A stretch of DNA of 64,000 nucleotides. Origin: Aulostomus chinensis. Lineage: Eukaryota > Chordata > Actinopteri > Syngnathiformes > Aulostomidae. The notes beneath the pieces were generated by a model. It ran no database searches and was not told the origin of the DNA. It worked only from the letters and a program-made list of their open reading frames with translations. The stretch spans positions 14,944,001 to 15,008,000 of the forward strand of contig JBBMOA010000013.1 in NCBI GenBank assembly GCA_037954235.1, read 5' to 3'. Both the position numbers and the translations under genes were made by a program. Positions 21,882-34,690 of the stretch are shown here, piece after piece. Each line of letters begins with the position of its first letter. The first letter of the stretch is position 1.

Positions 21882-24800
21882 ACCTCTGCCTTCTCTTCAT
21901 AGAAAACACATCAATATCTCTTTAGTGTTCAATGTTAATATTTGATAGGATTTTCAGGGTACTAACTGCTGTTAATGAGATGTGTTACTTTGCTTGCTAC
22001 CCATCAGTCAGCTTGACAGGATGAGTTGAAGGTCACCTGGTCAACCAAGTTGGTGGCGTCATTGCTGTCACTCAGTCATCCATTGGACAGCTGGCCAGTG
22101 GTTTGATTGATGGACAGCAGTGACTGAAGATGCTTCTACCTGGCAGATTGATAAATGATTTATTTTTGACAAGGACACACACAAGACAGAGATCTTTGAA
22201 AGAAAAAAAACCACGGGCCAGTGTTGTATCATTTCAGGACTTAGATTTAAAACCAAAGCCGTTACTTTGCTTGGGTTTGATTGAAAATGATTCCATTGGT
22301 TCTAGATGACAGAACTCCCGATTTTGAATGTCGTCACCTTCTTAAAATCCAAGTCATTTTTTGACTTTTTTTTAATGTTTTTGCCTAAATCAGCCCCTGG
22401 TGATCTTTTGACTCCAGTTTTTTTTTGTGTTTTCTGAAAAACTTGAAAAAATGACTTAGGCGATTATTTCAAGGAGCCGACAATGTGTGAAAGATTATTA
22501 CAGGATAACAGACCGAACCACAACTGTATCTTGACTCTGCAAATAATTTTCACATGTATCATTTGTATTGTCTGTGTGACAGTGACGCAATGAAACAAGT
22601 CAAATAAAAAGACTAAGCTGTCCTGATATTCTACGGTTGATGGTGAAGGCACACTCGTCTCACCAGCATATATCGTAGCCTTGACATGAATCTGAAATGA
22701 TATTTTCAACAGAAAAGACAAAAGTGAAAACTACCAAATCAAAGATTGATAGATGGAAAATTTTCTCATTCATCTTCTAATACGCCTCAAGGAAAAGCCA
22801 CTCTCAGGGATCAAGCATAGACCAAACAGCATCTAGAGTGGCCCTAATGAGGCCAGTAGCCAGCTCCTCTGTTATGTGCAGAGGCAGCAATGAAATCCAA
22901 AGCATTAGTCAACTGCTTGTCCCCCCAACTGTTCGGCAGTGTCTGCTCTCGTTCTTAAAAATGCATCTGCTCATAACACAGAGTTACACAATCAAACGTG
23001 GTAGGAGAAAACTCGGTGTCAGATAATGTGACTGAGAATGTGAATGTCACAGTTCTCAAGTCCAAACCAAGGAGCATTCAGAGGTTTCACCTCCCATCTC
23101 ATGATCTTCATCACTCAGCTCCTAATTGTGGACACAGCATCGACCAGCTGCTGGGTCATCATGATGGTAGGAGGACCAAACAGGTCATCCACATGAGAGC
23201 TCCACGAATGTCAGGGCAGCTGCAGTTAGAATTACTGTACATTTAGTAATGAAGAGTTAATGGGTTCTTTTTAGGGCATTGTCCTCAATTCTGTAATTTT
23301 CTTTCTTTGTTCTGTTTTCACTATTTCATTTTTAGTACATTTTTGTTTAGTCCAGACGGGTTGATGTGACTGACAGCTCAGACAAGAGTTGATCTGACCA
23401 CCGAGGTCAACCAAAGTCAAAAATGAACTTCCGTGCACAAACATCACAACCTGTTTGAAGAATATCTGATTTTGCAAAGAGGCACGGAGAAGCATGAAGC
23501 CAACGTCTAAGTCATTAGTGCGAGAGGAAAAAAAAAAAGTCTTCCCATACAAACAAACAAACAACAAACACGGTGCGGATGTTGAAGCTAAAAGAGAATG
23601 TCAATAAAGAGCCATGTGTGTTTGTGAAGAATGGTAATGAGACTGTATTAAAGCTGAGAGGAAGATAGACGGATGGGTGTGCTCTATCCTGTGTGTGATC
23701 ATGCTGCATTCTTACCACAGCCGATTAAATGAATTGCATTTTGCTGCTTAATTCTGGTTCCCCTATATTATACCTATATCGATGACACATCTGTTGTTGT
23801 TGTTACTCATCATACAAAACCTTGCGGCTCCTCAAAGCCAGGCTTTCAAACAGAATATACATGCTTGCACGGGCTGAGTTTTGAGTTGACTTCAGGGGTT
23901 TAAAGGAAGTTGTTTCTAAATAGGACACATGTTGAGAGGAATGCATCACTACACAATAGATCACTGCGCTTAACCTATGTACTTCATTAAAACCAGCAAA
24001 AACTGCAATGTGCAATTTTAGGCAAGGTTTAAAATTTTGATCATCTTAGTCATGAGCATATTTTCGTAATGAGTAAGAATTCAAATTTAAACGGATGGTT
24101 TGAATTTCAAGCTCAAACATGCTCCAAAAACAGAATGTTTCTTTTGTGTTTCCAATTTTCAGTTTAGACCTGAATTTGATTTGTGTGGTGTAGGTCTGTA
24201 CAATGTTTGTGTGTGTCAATTTTTTGCGTATATATTCTAATTGTATTACAGATGTTTAAAAACAAAAGAGGGTGATGCTTGTATCCATACTTGGATTCCT
24301 CCTTCAGCTCCTGGCCACTCTGTAGTACGATTTATGTTCAGTTAGCATAGAATGTTAACCTGTCTTTGCCATAATCACTATACGCACTCCAGCTATCAAA
24401 TACACAACACCCATGTTGACAGGCGTGTACCACGTTTGGAACTAGTGCCTGTTTAGCATCAGCATCAAATGCAGCAGGTAATCGGTGGTGTAGCACAAGA
24501 ACAACTGGAATCTCTGACATCAAACCACACAAATGTAAGTGGTTCATCTCCTGTTGTTGTGCATTGCATTACCAGAGTCTCATCACCCCGTTCTCATAAA
24601 TGCGGTGTTTCTCCTTTTTTTCAGAGAACATTTATGAAATTTTATGACCGTTTCTAAATGTCCCTTCAAAATTTTGAAAAAGTAGCCGTTTTGAGTGAAA
24701 GCATCATATTGCACGACAAAAGGTAAGTGGAAGGAGAGTGTTCTTGGCTTAGAAAGGTGTCTTTCCATGGTGTAATCTCTGGATAGTTGAGTCCTGGCTG

Positions 24801-27465
24801 ATGAATGAGATTAGAGGCAGGATTTCAATTGAATATGCAAGCTAAGTTCAGTCATGCACCCAGGACGTCGCTCATGCTGTAGAGTGAACTGGAACTGTTT
24901 CACACGGCTAGGTTTTAGCTCAAATCAAAGAGTTTGTGGAGAGTTGCACATAACACTGGACAAAGGAAGATGTGGATAGCACCAGACGACGCCTTGTAGA
25001 GTTAGTAGCCTGACATTTTGTATCATTTTGCGGTTGTTCATTGTGAGTATCCAGTAGCTTCCAGCAACAAGTTTGAGGCCAATGTTTTCCGATTTCTCAA
25101 TTCACCACAAAAGCCATGTGGGAAAAAAAAAATCCTCATGTAAGTCACTGATAAACACATTATAATGTTGGATAAAGTATCAGCTGAGGTACGTTAGTTT
25201 ATTCCCTCTGTCAGGGAGGCAATGTGGTCACTGTCAGTGTTAGCAGGATGATGTAGATGGAGTTTGATGAAATTTAGTGAGATAATAGAACATGCAGGTC
25301 ATGGATTTAGTTAATCCACAACCACAGAAGTCTCTGATTTAAATACACACCCACCCCAGCTTTTACTGTTAACCCAGCCTTCATACTGTAGATATGGTCA
25401 CAGCCCTCCAAGGCCATCAATAGCAGGGATGCGCAGTCACAATGTGCTGTCACAAGAGATTTCTCAAAAACCTCACATCAAATTCATGTGGCACTTTGGA
25501 ACTTGACATGGAAATAGCCCTGGTCATCTTGAACAGGAATTAATTGAAAAGTTGATACCACCTGTTCAGGATCATTTTGATCAAATATGGGGTTGTTATA
25601 GATGTGGTATAATGGGATCTGACCTGATTTTCCATTTAAATTCCTCTAACCCACCGTCTCTCCCTTCTTCTCTTACAACCTGAATACATTTCAGGCACTG
25701 TAATTGTCTGTGCTTCAAGGCTTATATTCGGAATCAAATCTCATCTGTTAAAATCCCATATCACATTTATCCTTAATGCTCAAATTCCATTACAAATAGG
25801 ATCAAATCAAGAACAGATTATATGAAGGCATGGGAGAACAACATGTCAGAATGGCAGTCATTATGCTGCGCATTTTACATCACAGCGGCTCGTCTCTTCA
25901 CCCTCCTTTATTCTGATTCTGAGTAAGAAGATGAATCTCCTGTCATCTCCCTTCAGTCAGTTGAGCAACTCTCATCATGTTCCCTTTGTTTTTCTGTTTT
26001 TGTAAGACAGATTTCAGAGAATTCATCCGGGGTCACAGGGAGGGAATCAGCACCAGAATTCTTTCTTTTTAAAAGAGTTGACGGGCTCGCACCTGTTGGC
26101 TTCATCATCATAAAACCACAGACCTCAGCTGGCTTTTCAGGAAGATTTGAACTCTTTGTGGCTAAAATCTGCATTTGCACACACGACCTGATTTGGATGT
26201 TTTGGAGTCATTATAAGTTATTCTGTTTATAGCCTGTCTTCAAAAAATTACTCTATAAAAAGACATGGCTTTTAGTTTAGCAGGGGTTTACATGTGGGGT
26301 AAAATAGCAGAGGTGCTGTTTGTGTCTGCTGAGACAAAGAGGAAAAGATATGACTGAGACATTGATTTTTCTCTCTGAGGAAATGATTCAAATTCATTTG
26401 ATTGCAGTATAACGTTCCGCTGTTTTGGTGTCATTTATATCTCTGGGACAGTTTGATTATGTTACCAGTGGCAACAGGACGATATGGTGCTTAGAGAGAC
26501 TACACCACTTGCAAGTTTAATCCCTGCAACAATCAATATATCCATCGTTGCCGCAGTGTTTCTTCCCACCGCCTCCTAACATGCCCACAGCACATAAATC
26601 GTTGCAGACTGAGCACTATTGCTTATTAAAATATTTAATTAAAGTTTTTAATCTCATGCTTCCCATATTTTACAGCTACTCTCATTATGTACTGCAGAGA
26701 GAATGAGAATGGAGTGACAAAGTTAGTAATGTGAGGAGAGAAGAAACCATTTCAACAGGTGGACCGGTAACCTCCTCTCACCGGGAGAAGAAAGAACTTT
26801 AAACTGTCCCACACCCTTTTATTCATTTATGTGACTGGCATAAACGTGCAGGAATATGTAATAATAAGTTGAATATCTGGCTATTGAGAGTCAACATTTT
26901 CAAAAACTTACTTAGTCCTTGTACATATTAAAAAATAAATCTCCATTCACAGGTACTAATCACCATGACAACCGTATGTAAATATGGTTTTCCTGAGCCC
27001 TGTTTCAAAGTTATTGGTTTAAACCATTACTTTCAGTCAACTGTTGTTCTGCTTGTAGGATTGAAGGTAGGTCAGCTCGGCATAGTGGGCCTCGCTTGTA
27101 TGTTTGAGGATAGGCAGCACAGTTTTCTGACCAGTGACACTCCAACTGTCCCCTGGTGAAGCTCTTCACTGGACAGCACTCTTCTAATATTTACCCAAAA
27201 CGTAGCCAACAGCACTTCCTGATGATCGGTATTGGAGTAAAGTAAAAGTCCCTTCAAGCAATAATCAGATTGAGCCATGTGGGGTATTTTAATCTTAGTC
27301 GCATTGTTGCAGGATGCTGGAGGCATGTAAACAACTTAGGGACAGGATGTCGAAAACAAAAACTTGATTGCACTTTTCAAACTGATGGACTTTTAATGTT
27401 TTGTTTCTTTCTTCATTTTTTTTTTCAGGTTACCTGAACATATAAAACAGATTATTGAAAAATTC
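21881..27465. other. Long non-coding stretch
   Basis: No transposon or gene recognised over 5.6 kb. Isolated splice-like motifs occur, for example AAAAG/GTAAGT near 24720, TTTTTTTCAG near 24624 and a strong acceptor TTTTTTTTTTCAG near 27430 followed by 18 open codons and a stop; none pairs with a partner. 26600-26720 has homeodomain-type TTAATTAAAG in complex sequence. Confidence 0.4.
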
Positions 27466-27625
27466 CCATGTTTAAAATGGTCGTAAATTCTAAATATATA
27501 CTGTATATTGAATCTAAGTTTTAAATTCAAACAATTACATGAAATCTAAATCTAAATATGGACTCAAAATGTTAAATCTTAATCAAACACCAAATGTTAA
27601 GTTTATACATAAATGTTTAATATCA
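27466..27625. repeat. Degenerate AT-rich repeat (AAATCTAAA-type)
   Basis: Variants of AAATCTAA, TAAATCTTAA and AAATGTTAAG recur about eight times without a fixed period. It looks like the decayed AT-rich interior of a transposon or a degenerate satellite. Confidence 0.4.
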
Positions 27626-30198
27626 AGGGGGGGAAATGATTCCAACTGAAAAGAAGTAAACAAAGAGCTGCTAAATAGGCCACATACGGTCCATTGTGTA
27701 TTTTCAATAGCCTGCATGTGTTCGGTGTGCAGGATCGTGAGTTATCAAGGCAAAATGTATATTGTTTATGACGAAGGGGATAAAGGCAGTAAGATAATTA
27801 TGGTATAACATTAAAAGCATAGAAACGTCAAGGTTGTGACATGATTTTTTTGATTGATTTCAACAGAAGAATCAAAAAGGGCTGCCCCCTGAAACTGGAC
27901 GGTTTGAACAATGAGTCAGTAAACCCTGGAGTCCACTGAGGTTCTTCAAGTTGATGTCAGAGTATTCTCTTCCGGAAAAGAGGAATATTGCACCTGTAGA
28001 TGAGACCCCTGTTCTAAGATAAATGCGCAACGAACAGAGGAATAATTCCCTGAAATAATGACTACTGTCTGACTGAATATCTTTGGCCCCCAGCCTCATA
28101 GCCATTCTTTTTGCAACTCCATATCTTAACTCTGTGGGGTGAAACAGGGTCTCCCTTGGTGCTAATTCCCCAGAGGTAGAGCTACATTCCCAAGAGGCTC
28201 ATTAAAATCTTAATGGTGTTTGTATTGAAGAGATAATGATGTGATGGCATAGTTAAGATGATGGATGATCTGGGAAAGGTTAGGAGGTGATAAAGAAGAT
28301 GTCCCTCGTCTGTGGTCATATCTGGTCTTTTAGCCGTGGAGAAAGTCACTGTCACAATTTAACATGTTTTCGGTCGTTAAAAAGGTTTTTATGGGGTTTT
28401 ATAAATCGTCACATAAATGATGATTTTCCAGGCCATTGTGGATGCTCAGTTTCCATTGTCAAATGGAACAAAATAGAATGATCTTTTTTGTTGTTTTGCA
28501 CCACTGAAGTTGATTAATTAGGCAAATATCTATCGATTTAATGTGGTTAAATTACAGGTAAGTCACACATTCCTGAAAAAAAATGATACCCTGAAATGAA
28601 CGATCAATGTCTGATGCAACCATGCGTGAATCCCCCTTTGAACTGATTGAATTGTTGATTTTGTCTCATGGAATGTGGTTTCAGTCCTCCTCAACATGGT
28701 TTCTTGTTCCAAAAGTGGTTGACATGTCTGATCTGAAGAGCTGGTGGGTTTTCATCTGGCATTGAAAAGCACACACATTCCCTCACACGCAAACACCTGC
28801 TTCCCAAGAATATCAGAATGACTTTGTGCTGTGAAATTTAAATATTTTTCTTCATTTTGCATTTGCCACGAAAGTTTAATTTTGCCCTTTTAGTTTCAAC
28901 AAGTAAACAAAACACTTTCTGGAAAAGAAATCAACAAGCAGGCATTTTATCTAAATTCCTCTCTCTGTTTTCGTGACAAATATAGGGGCCTATAAATTGA
29001 AAAAGAAGGTTTTATAGAATAATTCAGCATTTGTGTCAGCTCCAAACTTGCAGTGAGTTATTGATCATTAAGAGCTCTACAGGCTACATCAATAAATAAA
29101 ATTATTTATTTAATGGTCCTGAAAGGAAAAGAACTATTGGCCAGTTGGTATTAGGGCTGAGCTCAGCATTTACTGCAAATACAATATCTTTAACCTCCAG
29201 AAAAGCCCACACCAATAAAACCCATTTTCCCTAAGGTTGGAAAGAGGTTTGTTTTTGTTCCCGACAACAAACAAAATAAACTACTATCCTGTTTCTTTGT
29301 GAGACTTGGTTCTTGCCCTGAGTGAATTTAATGTCTGCTCTTCTTTGATTGTTTTAGGAAAAGTCTGATAGACAGGGACATACCTGCTCAAAGCAACGCA
29401 AACTTTGGGTCACTTCCCTCTCACCCACAAACAAAAACACACAGATGGGCTAGCACAACTGATCCTATTCAATCTAAAGATCCTTAACTTGCACAAAATT
29501 GATACTACAGCAACATCTGTCAAGAGAGTGAAAAAGAAATGTTCAAACTGTTGAGCGCTCCAAGACAGATTTCAAAATGACAGCTGCAGCTTTGCTTCCT
29601 CGAGGGGCTACAAAAGCACCGCAGTTATTTCAATAAGAAATGGGACAGAATGCATGTATCGATACAATACAGTGAAGGAATGCACTGATGCTCGTGTGAA
29701 GATTTAGACCGGCACACACTTTTCAATATTTGGTTGGTCATACCATTTAGAACATGGAATCTGTCATGTACCCATCTGTTTCAGTGCTGCTCCAAATCTT
29801 TTGTTCATATCCTCAGGTATGCTGCAATACTGGATTCTGACGGTTTGCCAATCTTAAACTGAGGCAGAACAACAAGTCTCCTGCTGAAGTTCAAACAGAT
29901 GCAGATACAGATGAAGATCCAACAAGTTTTTTCTGAGTGGTGAGTTATGTGCAATTCTGAATTTTACAGTTAATGGTGAAGGTAGCAAATGCTAATTTTT
30001 ACTTTCTCTGTTCGGAGGCTATTAGAATGGATGTCGATCAGTACACGTTATTGTGTGACACTGAACATTGAATAGTTTAAAAAGTGCACTAACTGTCATG
30101 AGTGCCCAATTAAGAACCCCATCTGTCACTCTAATAATTATAAAATGCAGATGTGTTTTATCCCGTGAAAAATCTGTGACTGTGTCTTCCTTAATCCA
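27626..30198. other. Non-coding stretch
   Basis: No gene or repeat recognised; splice-like CAG/GTAAGT near 28559 without a matching acceptor-exon pair. Confidence 0.45.
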
Positions 30199-30437
30199 AT
30201 GTTGTTCATCGTGGCAGACAAGCCTGTTCAGAAATTATACCTTTGCTACTTTGTGGGGACTAAGAGCAGGTTTTATCGACTGATTTGCTTGCTTGTATTA
30301 CATTGCACACTGTCCACGGTTGACCCTGATAAACGGAGCAACGACAGACCCATGAGACTGGACTCTGCTAAGCCTTCAGTGTGTATTTCCAGAATGAAAC
30401 AGAGGCTAGCCAGTCATGAGCAATATTATTGGAGTTG
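30199..30437 (+). CDS. Candidate exon ending at a GTAAGT donor
   Basis: A frame from ATG 30199 stays open for 79 codons and meets GGAGTTG/GTAAGTATG, a near-consensus donor at 30438; its in-frame stop is the TAA inside the donor. A CGTGGCAG at 30210-30217 could be the acceptor but lacks a good pyrimidine tract. The peptide includes RPMRLDSAKPSVCISRMKQR near its end. About half of third positions are G/C by my count, above background. Further acceptors (CTTTGCACAG near 30506, TTTTTGCAG near 30588) follow. No known family; it may be an exon of a lncRNA or chance. Confidence 0.18.
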
Positions 30438-30444
30438 GTAAGTA

Positions 30445-33400
30445 TGTGCATATTTCGTGCAGGCTGTATTTCAGCTGAAAGTGACTTTTTTTTTTCTTTG
30501 CACAGAGACAGGACGTAAATCATTGAGTTAAGCTACTGATTTGTAATGCCAGATGGCCCAACTGACATCCTTCCTGTGTTTTTGCAGGTAGCGTGCATCC
30601 TTTGCATTTCTGCAACAGCTGCTGTATCAGCTGGAAAATGTGTCCTGGGATACTGAGGGGAATATTTCAGGCTTCTGTTCCCATCACGCATTATACTGGT
30701 GGAAGCCATTTAACTCATTTAATACCTTCACGGCGGAGTTAACCAGCAGATTTGATTTGGAGACGAGACTGCGTAGCTTTGGCCAGATAGACCAAAGACA
30801 AAATTTCACACTTTATGATTCACACAGCTGCAAAGACTCAAGATGAGGTCTTCTCAAGAGAACATGTCATTAACCCCAGAAACTCTGTCATTTTACATTA
30901 CTTAGGTATCACATATCTAACACCCAACAGCTGCAGCAGAGGTTCCTCACAGGATTAGGAATTTTCAATGGCAATTTTCTTTATAGTTGTTTTATTTACT
31001 CTATATTTGTCAAAATGTAAAAAGTAATATCAATGGAAGATATCTCTACAAATAATGATAGGAACATTTGTCAGGATTCTGTCATGAATAAAACACAACA
31101 TACACTTGTAAAAACACCCAAACAGCAGTGTCTTTGTCACTGTGGCAAAGAATGTGGAGGAAATATTGTAAGGAAATATATGGGTATTGCAGTGTTGAAA
31201 GTTTAATATTTGATGCTCGTGTTGCCTCAGAGCAAGATAATTACGATAACACATACGCACGCACACACATACACAAAAACACACACGCGCACACTCACTC
31301 TCGACTTAGCTTAAGGAGGCCATCAGGGAGTCATTACAGTGAACTATAACTCCCAGTAAGTAGGTTACTTACTGTGCAACTATGCAGTACAAATTAGGTG
31401 TCTGACAAGTGATGTTAATCATACGCTTGTGTTCAAATATAAACACTGTAGTTAGACGTTACAAACCATGAGATATATTACAGTGTGAAAAATAGCATTT
31501 CGCTACACAGCAACAAGGCTGTCACTTTTTCAGTTTCTGATTGTACCCTTCATGGAGCACATATCGTGTGTACATACATGCATTTTCATCACAGAGACTG
31601 ATCTTAACTTTGACATATAAAATAGTAAAACGGCGTGAAACAATTGGTAGCTATTGCTGTGAAATAAATGGTGCGGTGTAATAAATACATTCTTTTTAAT
31701 TTGCACGGGCATTAGCACCTCTAAGTTTGTTTTAATGGGGCTATTATAATTAACTTAATTAATACAAATCTATGCGTGTTTGACACCATATTTTTTCTGA
31801 GCTCAAATATCTTCTTCTCTTACAGTCTTGCCCATAAAAAGTATCTACATCGCTGTTAGCAATTATTTCTTGTTTGCCAAGATATTTCATCCCTTGCATA
31901 GGTGATGCTGATTTGATTGCTATGCACATTTTTTTAATGATGCAGAGGTCAATGAAAGGTCACCACTAAGCCTCTAGCTTTGTGAAATCAATACCACAGA
32001 TGTCACAGAGGGACATACAAGCTGGCACGTGAGTAGGACAAATTGCAGCTGCAGTTTGGCACCAAAGCTTGTCGTCGTGTCACTGAAGAGTGGGACATTT
32101 GTCTGCCGCATCTGCATGAGGGCCAGCTGATGACACATGTGGTTTGACCTACTGAATAATCTCTGCAAAAACAGTTCACAAACCATCTGAGGAAAGTTGG
32201 CTCCCATGCCTGGAGTCTCCACAGAGGCCACAACCTGACTGCTGTTCTGAATAAAAAGATACATTCAATGGGCATGCAAGTCAAAAGCAGTCATAACTTG
32301 TGGTGTAAATGAGAAACCAACACTGGTCTCTGATGCAATGCCATGCAAGTCAAAAACAAAGGCCTTTACTCGCAGTTTTCAATAAGGATCCAAAATCCAC
32401 TGTGGAGGACAGTGTTTGTGTGACATACACCAACTCAACCTGCTTTGTACCAGACTGATCATTATAATGGTGTCATCTGATTTTCTTCATGGTTCAAGTC
32501 ACTATGACTGAGCATAAATGTCAATATATAAGTTATTTACAGTCAAAATTGATGTTTTAAGGATGGTAGTGTCTTAATGTATTTATTCTCCTATACTGCA
32601 TATTACCAACTGGTACCAACATGGTATACTGGATCATTTTTTTATTGTATTTCTTTCATGTTAGACTAGTTATCATGAAAACACCAAATGGATCATCTCT
32701 ACTCCACTGTCTTCAAGGCTAAAACTGTTGAAATTATTATTATTTTTTTTTAATAAAATTAACGCTCATCAGCCAACATATAAGCCAGTACCCCTACATC
32801 TGTGAAAGGTCAATATGAGCTAATAAAATCATCTCCAGCTGAATCAGACACTGCACAGTCAAGAGTATCTAACTGTCTGAAGTATGTTATTCAGGCGTAT
32901 GACGCAATGATGGTATTCTTTTTGACACATATTTATTGTCCCTCCTCCATCCGTTTGACTGGGCCTTTTAAATGATCGCATAACTGGAATGTTGTTGGTC
33001 TCTTTAGCATGTTATATATTCAAGACACACACCAGTTTACAGTTGATAAACTTCCATGGTCATTAAAGCAGCAATTAACTGCTAGCTTGTGCAGCCATTT
33101 TTTTTTTTTTTTGCTTTTGGCCGCAATCGCCAACCAAAGTAACAGCACATGCGATTGTAAAATCCATAATTTTTTGGTGACATTCGAAATCTGTCTCACT
33201 CCTCCTGTCCACACTTTGGAAGAAGAGGGATGAAATCTAAAGACAAGAATCTGTTATTTATTTGTTGTGACCGGGTAAACAGAAAGGAGCAATAAAAAAG
33301 AAAAGATGATCACAAAAGACAGTTTTATTGCTTTGAAAGGAGTTGATGACATCAGGCTAAAGTCAGGGAAATGCCTGTGAAATGAGCATACATAAAAATG

Positions 33401-33834
33401 AATGAGGTTCTGGTGGAAGGAAAAGGTCACTTCTTAAACTTGGGCTGAATAATAAGACCATAATATCAAGAGGTTTCAAAGCTTGGAACAAAATCTCAGG
33501 CAGCATCAGCTTTCCTGAAGGTCTGTGTTTAACATATCAATCAATTAATCACACTATGTTGCATTTTCCTGACAGGTTTTTGGGTGAAAAAAGAAAATAT
33601 GTTCAAAATAAAACTGAAAAGGAAGATAAAACAAAATACAAACGTTTGACAGATGATTAAACATTTTAAAATATGAAAAAAATGAAAGTATCATTTGATT
33701 TAATGACTGCCATCAAATATCTTCAAGCAGAAGCCATTAAATGTGAATTTTACAGCCTATTTTGTAATCAGCTTTTGATTATATTTATTTTAATATCTCT
33801 GGGGAGTCCCAAACATGTGAAATGCTTTGTCATA

Positions 33835-33836
<2 letters not shown>
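30445..33836. other. Non-coding stretch
   Basis: A short interrupted (AC)n at 31255-31295 and poly-T at about 33100-33113. Two overlapping minus-strand frames at 31974-32284 carry no recognised domain. 32580-32830 might be an old repeat but could not be assigned. Confidence 0.4.

Positions 33837-33910
<74 letters not shown>
33837..33910. repeat. (AC)37 microsatellite
   Basis: Seventy-four uninterrupted bases. Faces a (GT)41 tract about 520 bp downstream. Confidence 0.98.
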
Positions 33911-33913
<3 letters not shown>

Positions 33914-34429
33914 ATTTTTCTGTCCAGGAGAAAATATATGAACATGAGTTTTGGGGTAATGTCCAATACAGAAATCAGCATGACCAACATTAATGAATAT
34001 TTTGTCTGTTATAGATGAATTTCACTTTCACTTTCATTGCCTAATAACATACACAGACACATCCTCACATATTCTTAATAGCTTACTTTTAAACAGACTC
34101 TTAATTGGTATAATGAATCATAGCTATATGTGACTGTCCATGAGTAAGAGCATAGCGACAGGCAGAGAGATGGTGAAGGGAGGACAGCAACGGGCTGCAG
34201 TGTCTCTCCTCTCCTCGAATGTATCACACTCTTGTCTCCTGAATCTTTCATTACGCATAATTTGGCCTCTGTGTGTTTGGAATTACATGTCTCATCAATG
34301 CTATTTGGATTCAGCAGCCATTCATAGTGTGTGTGTCCCTTTGAAGTATATCTGTGGAGCCCAATGTACCTGTGGGGTGTGACATAGAAGTAAAACACTG
34401 GACCCCACAAGTTTGAATATCTGTGTGTT

Positions 34430-34433
<4 letters not shown>

Positions 34434-34516
<83 letters not shown>
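34434..34516. repeat. (GT)41 microsatellite
   Basis: Eighty-three uninterrupted bases, reverse-complementary in content to the tract at 33837. Confidence 0.98.
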
Positions 34517-34517
<1 letters not shown>

Positions 34518-34660
34518 AGGCTGTGCAGTGATACCACTTTCACCCTCAAAACTGCAGTCCCATTAAATTAATTTCAGGGTTGACTTCAATGTTCAGGGGG
34601 ATGTAAAATATCTGATCGACGTTCAGGATATCAGTGACCTGTCTTCATCTCTCTCCCCAG

Positions 34661-34684
34661 AAACCATTTATGTGAAGAGTATTT
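34661..34684 (+). other. Candidate 24-nt microexon
   Basis: The acceptor GTCTTCATCTCTCTCCCCAG (34641-34660) is a near-ideal pyrimidine tract plus CAG, and GTAAGT follows at 34685-34690. The 24 nt between (AAACCATTTATGTGAAGAG then TATTT) keep frame. They read TIYVKSI or NHLCEEY in two frames and contain a stop in the third. In-frame microexons of 3-27 nt are typical of neuronal genes with giant introns, which suits this setting. I cannot tie it to a gene, and decoy splice pairs occur. Confidence 0.25.
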
Positions 34685-34690
34685 GTAAGT

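Noticed and set aside
27420..27487. Strong acceptor followed by 18 open codons and a stop, possible terminal exon
   Set aside because: Too short to judge, no poly(A) signal at a suitable distance and AT-rich codons.
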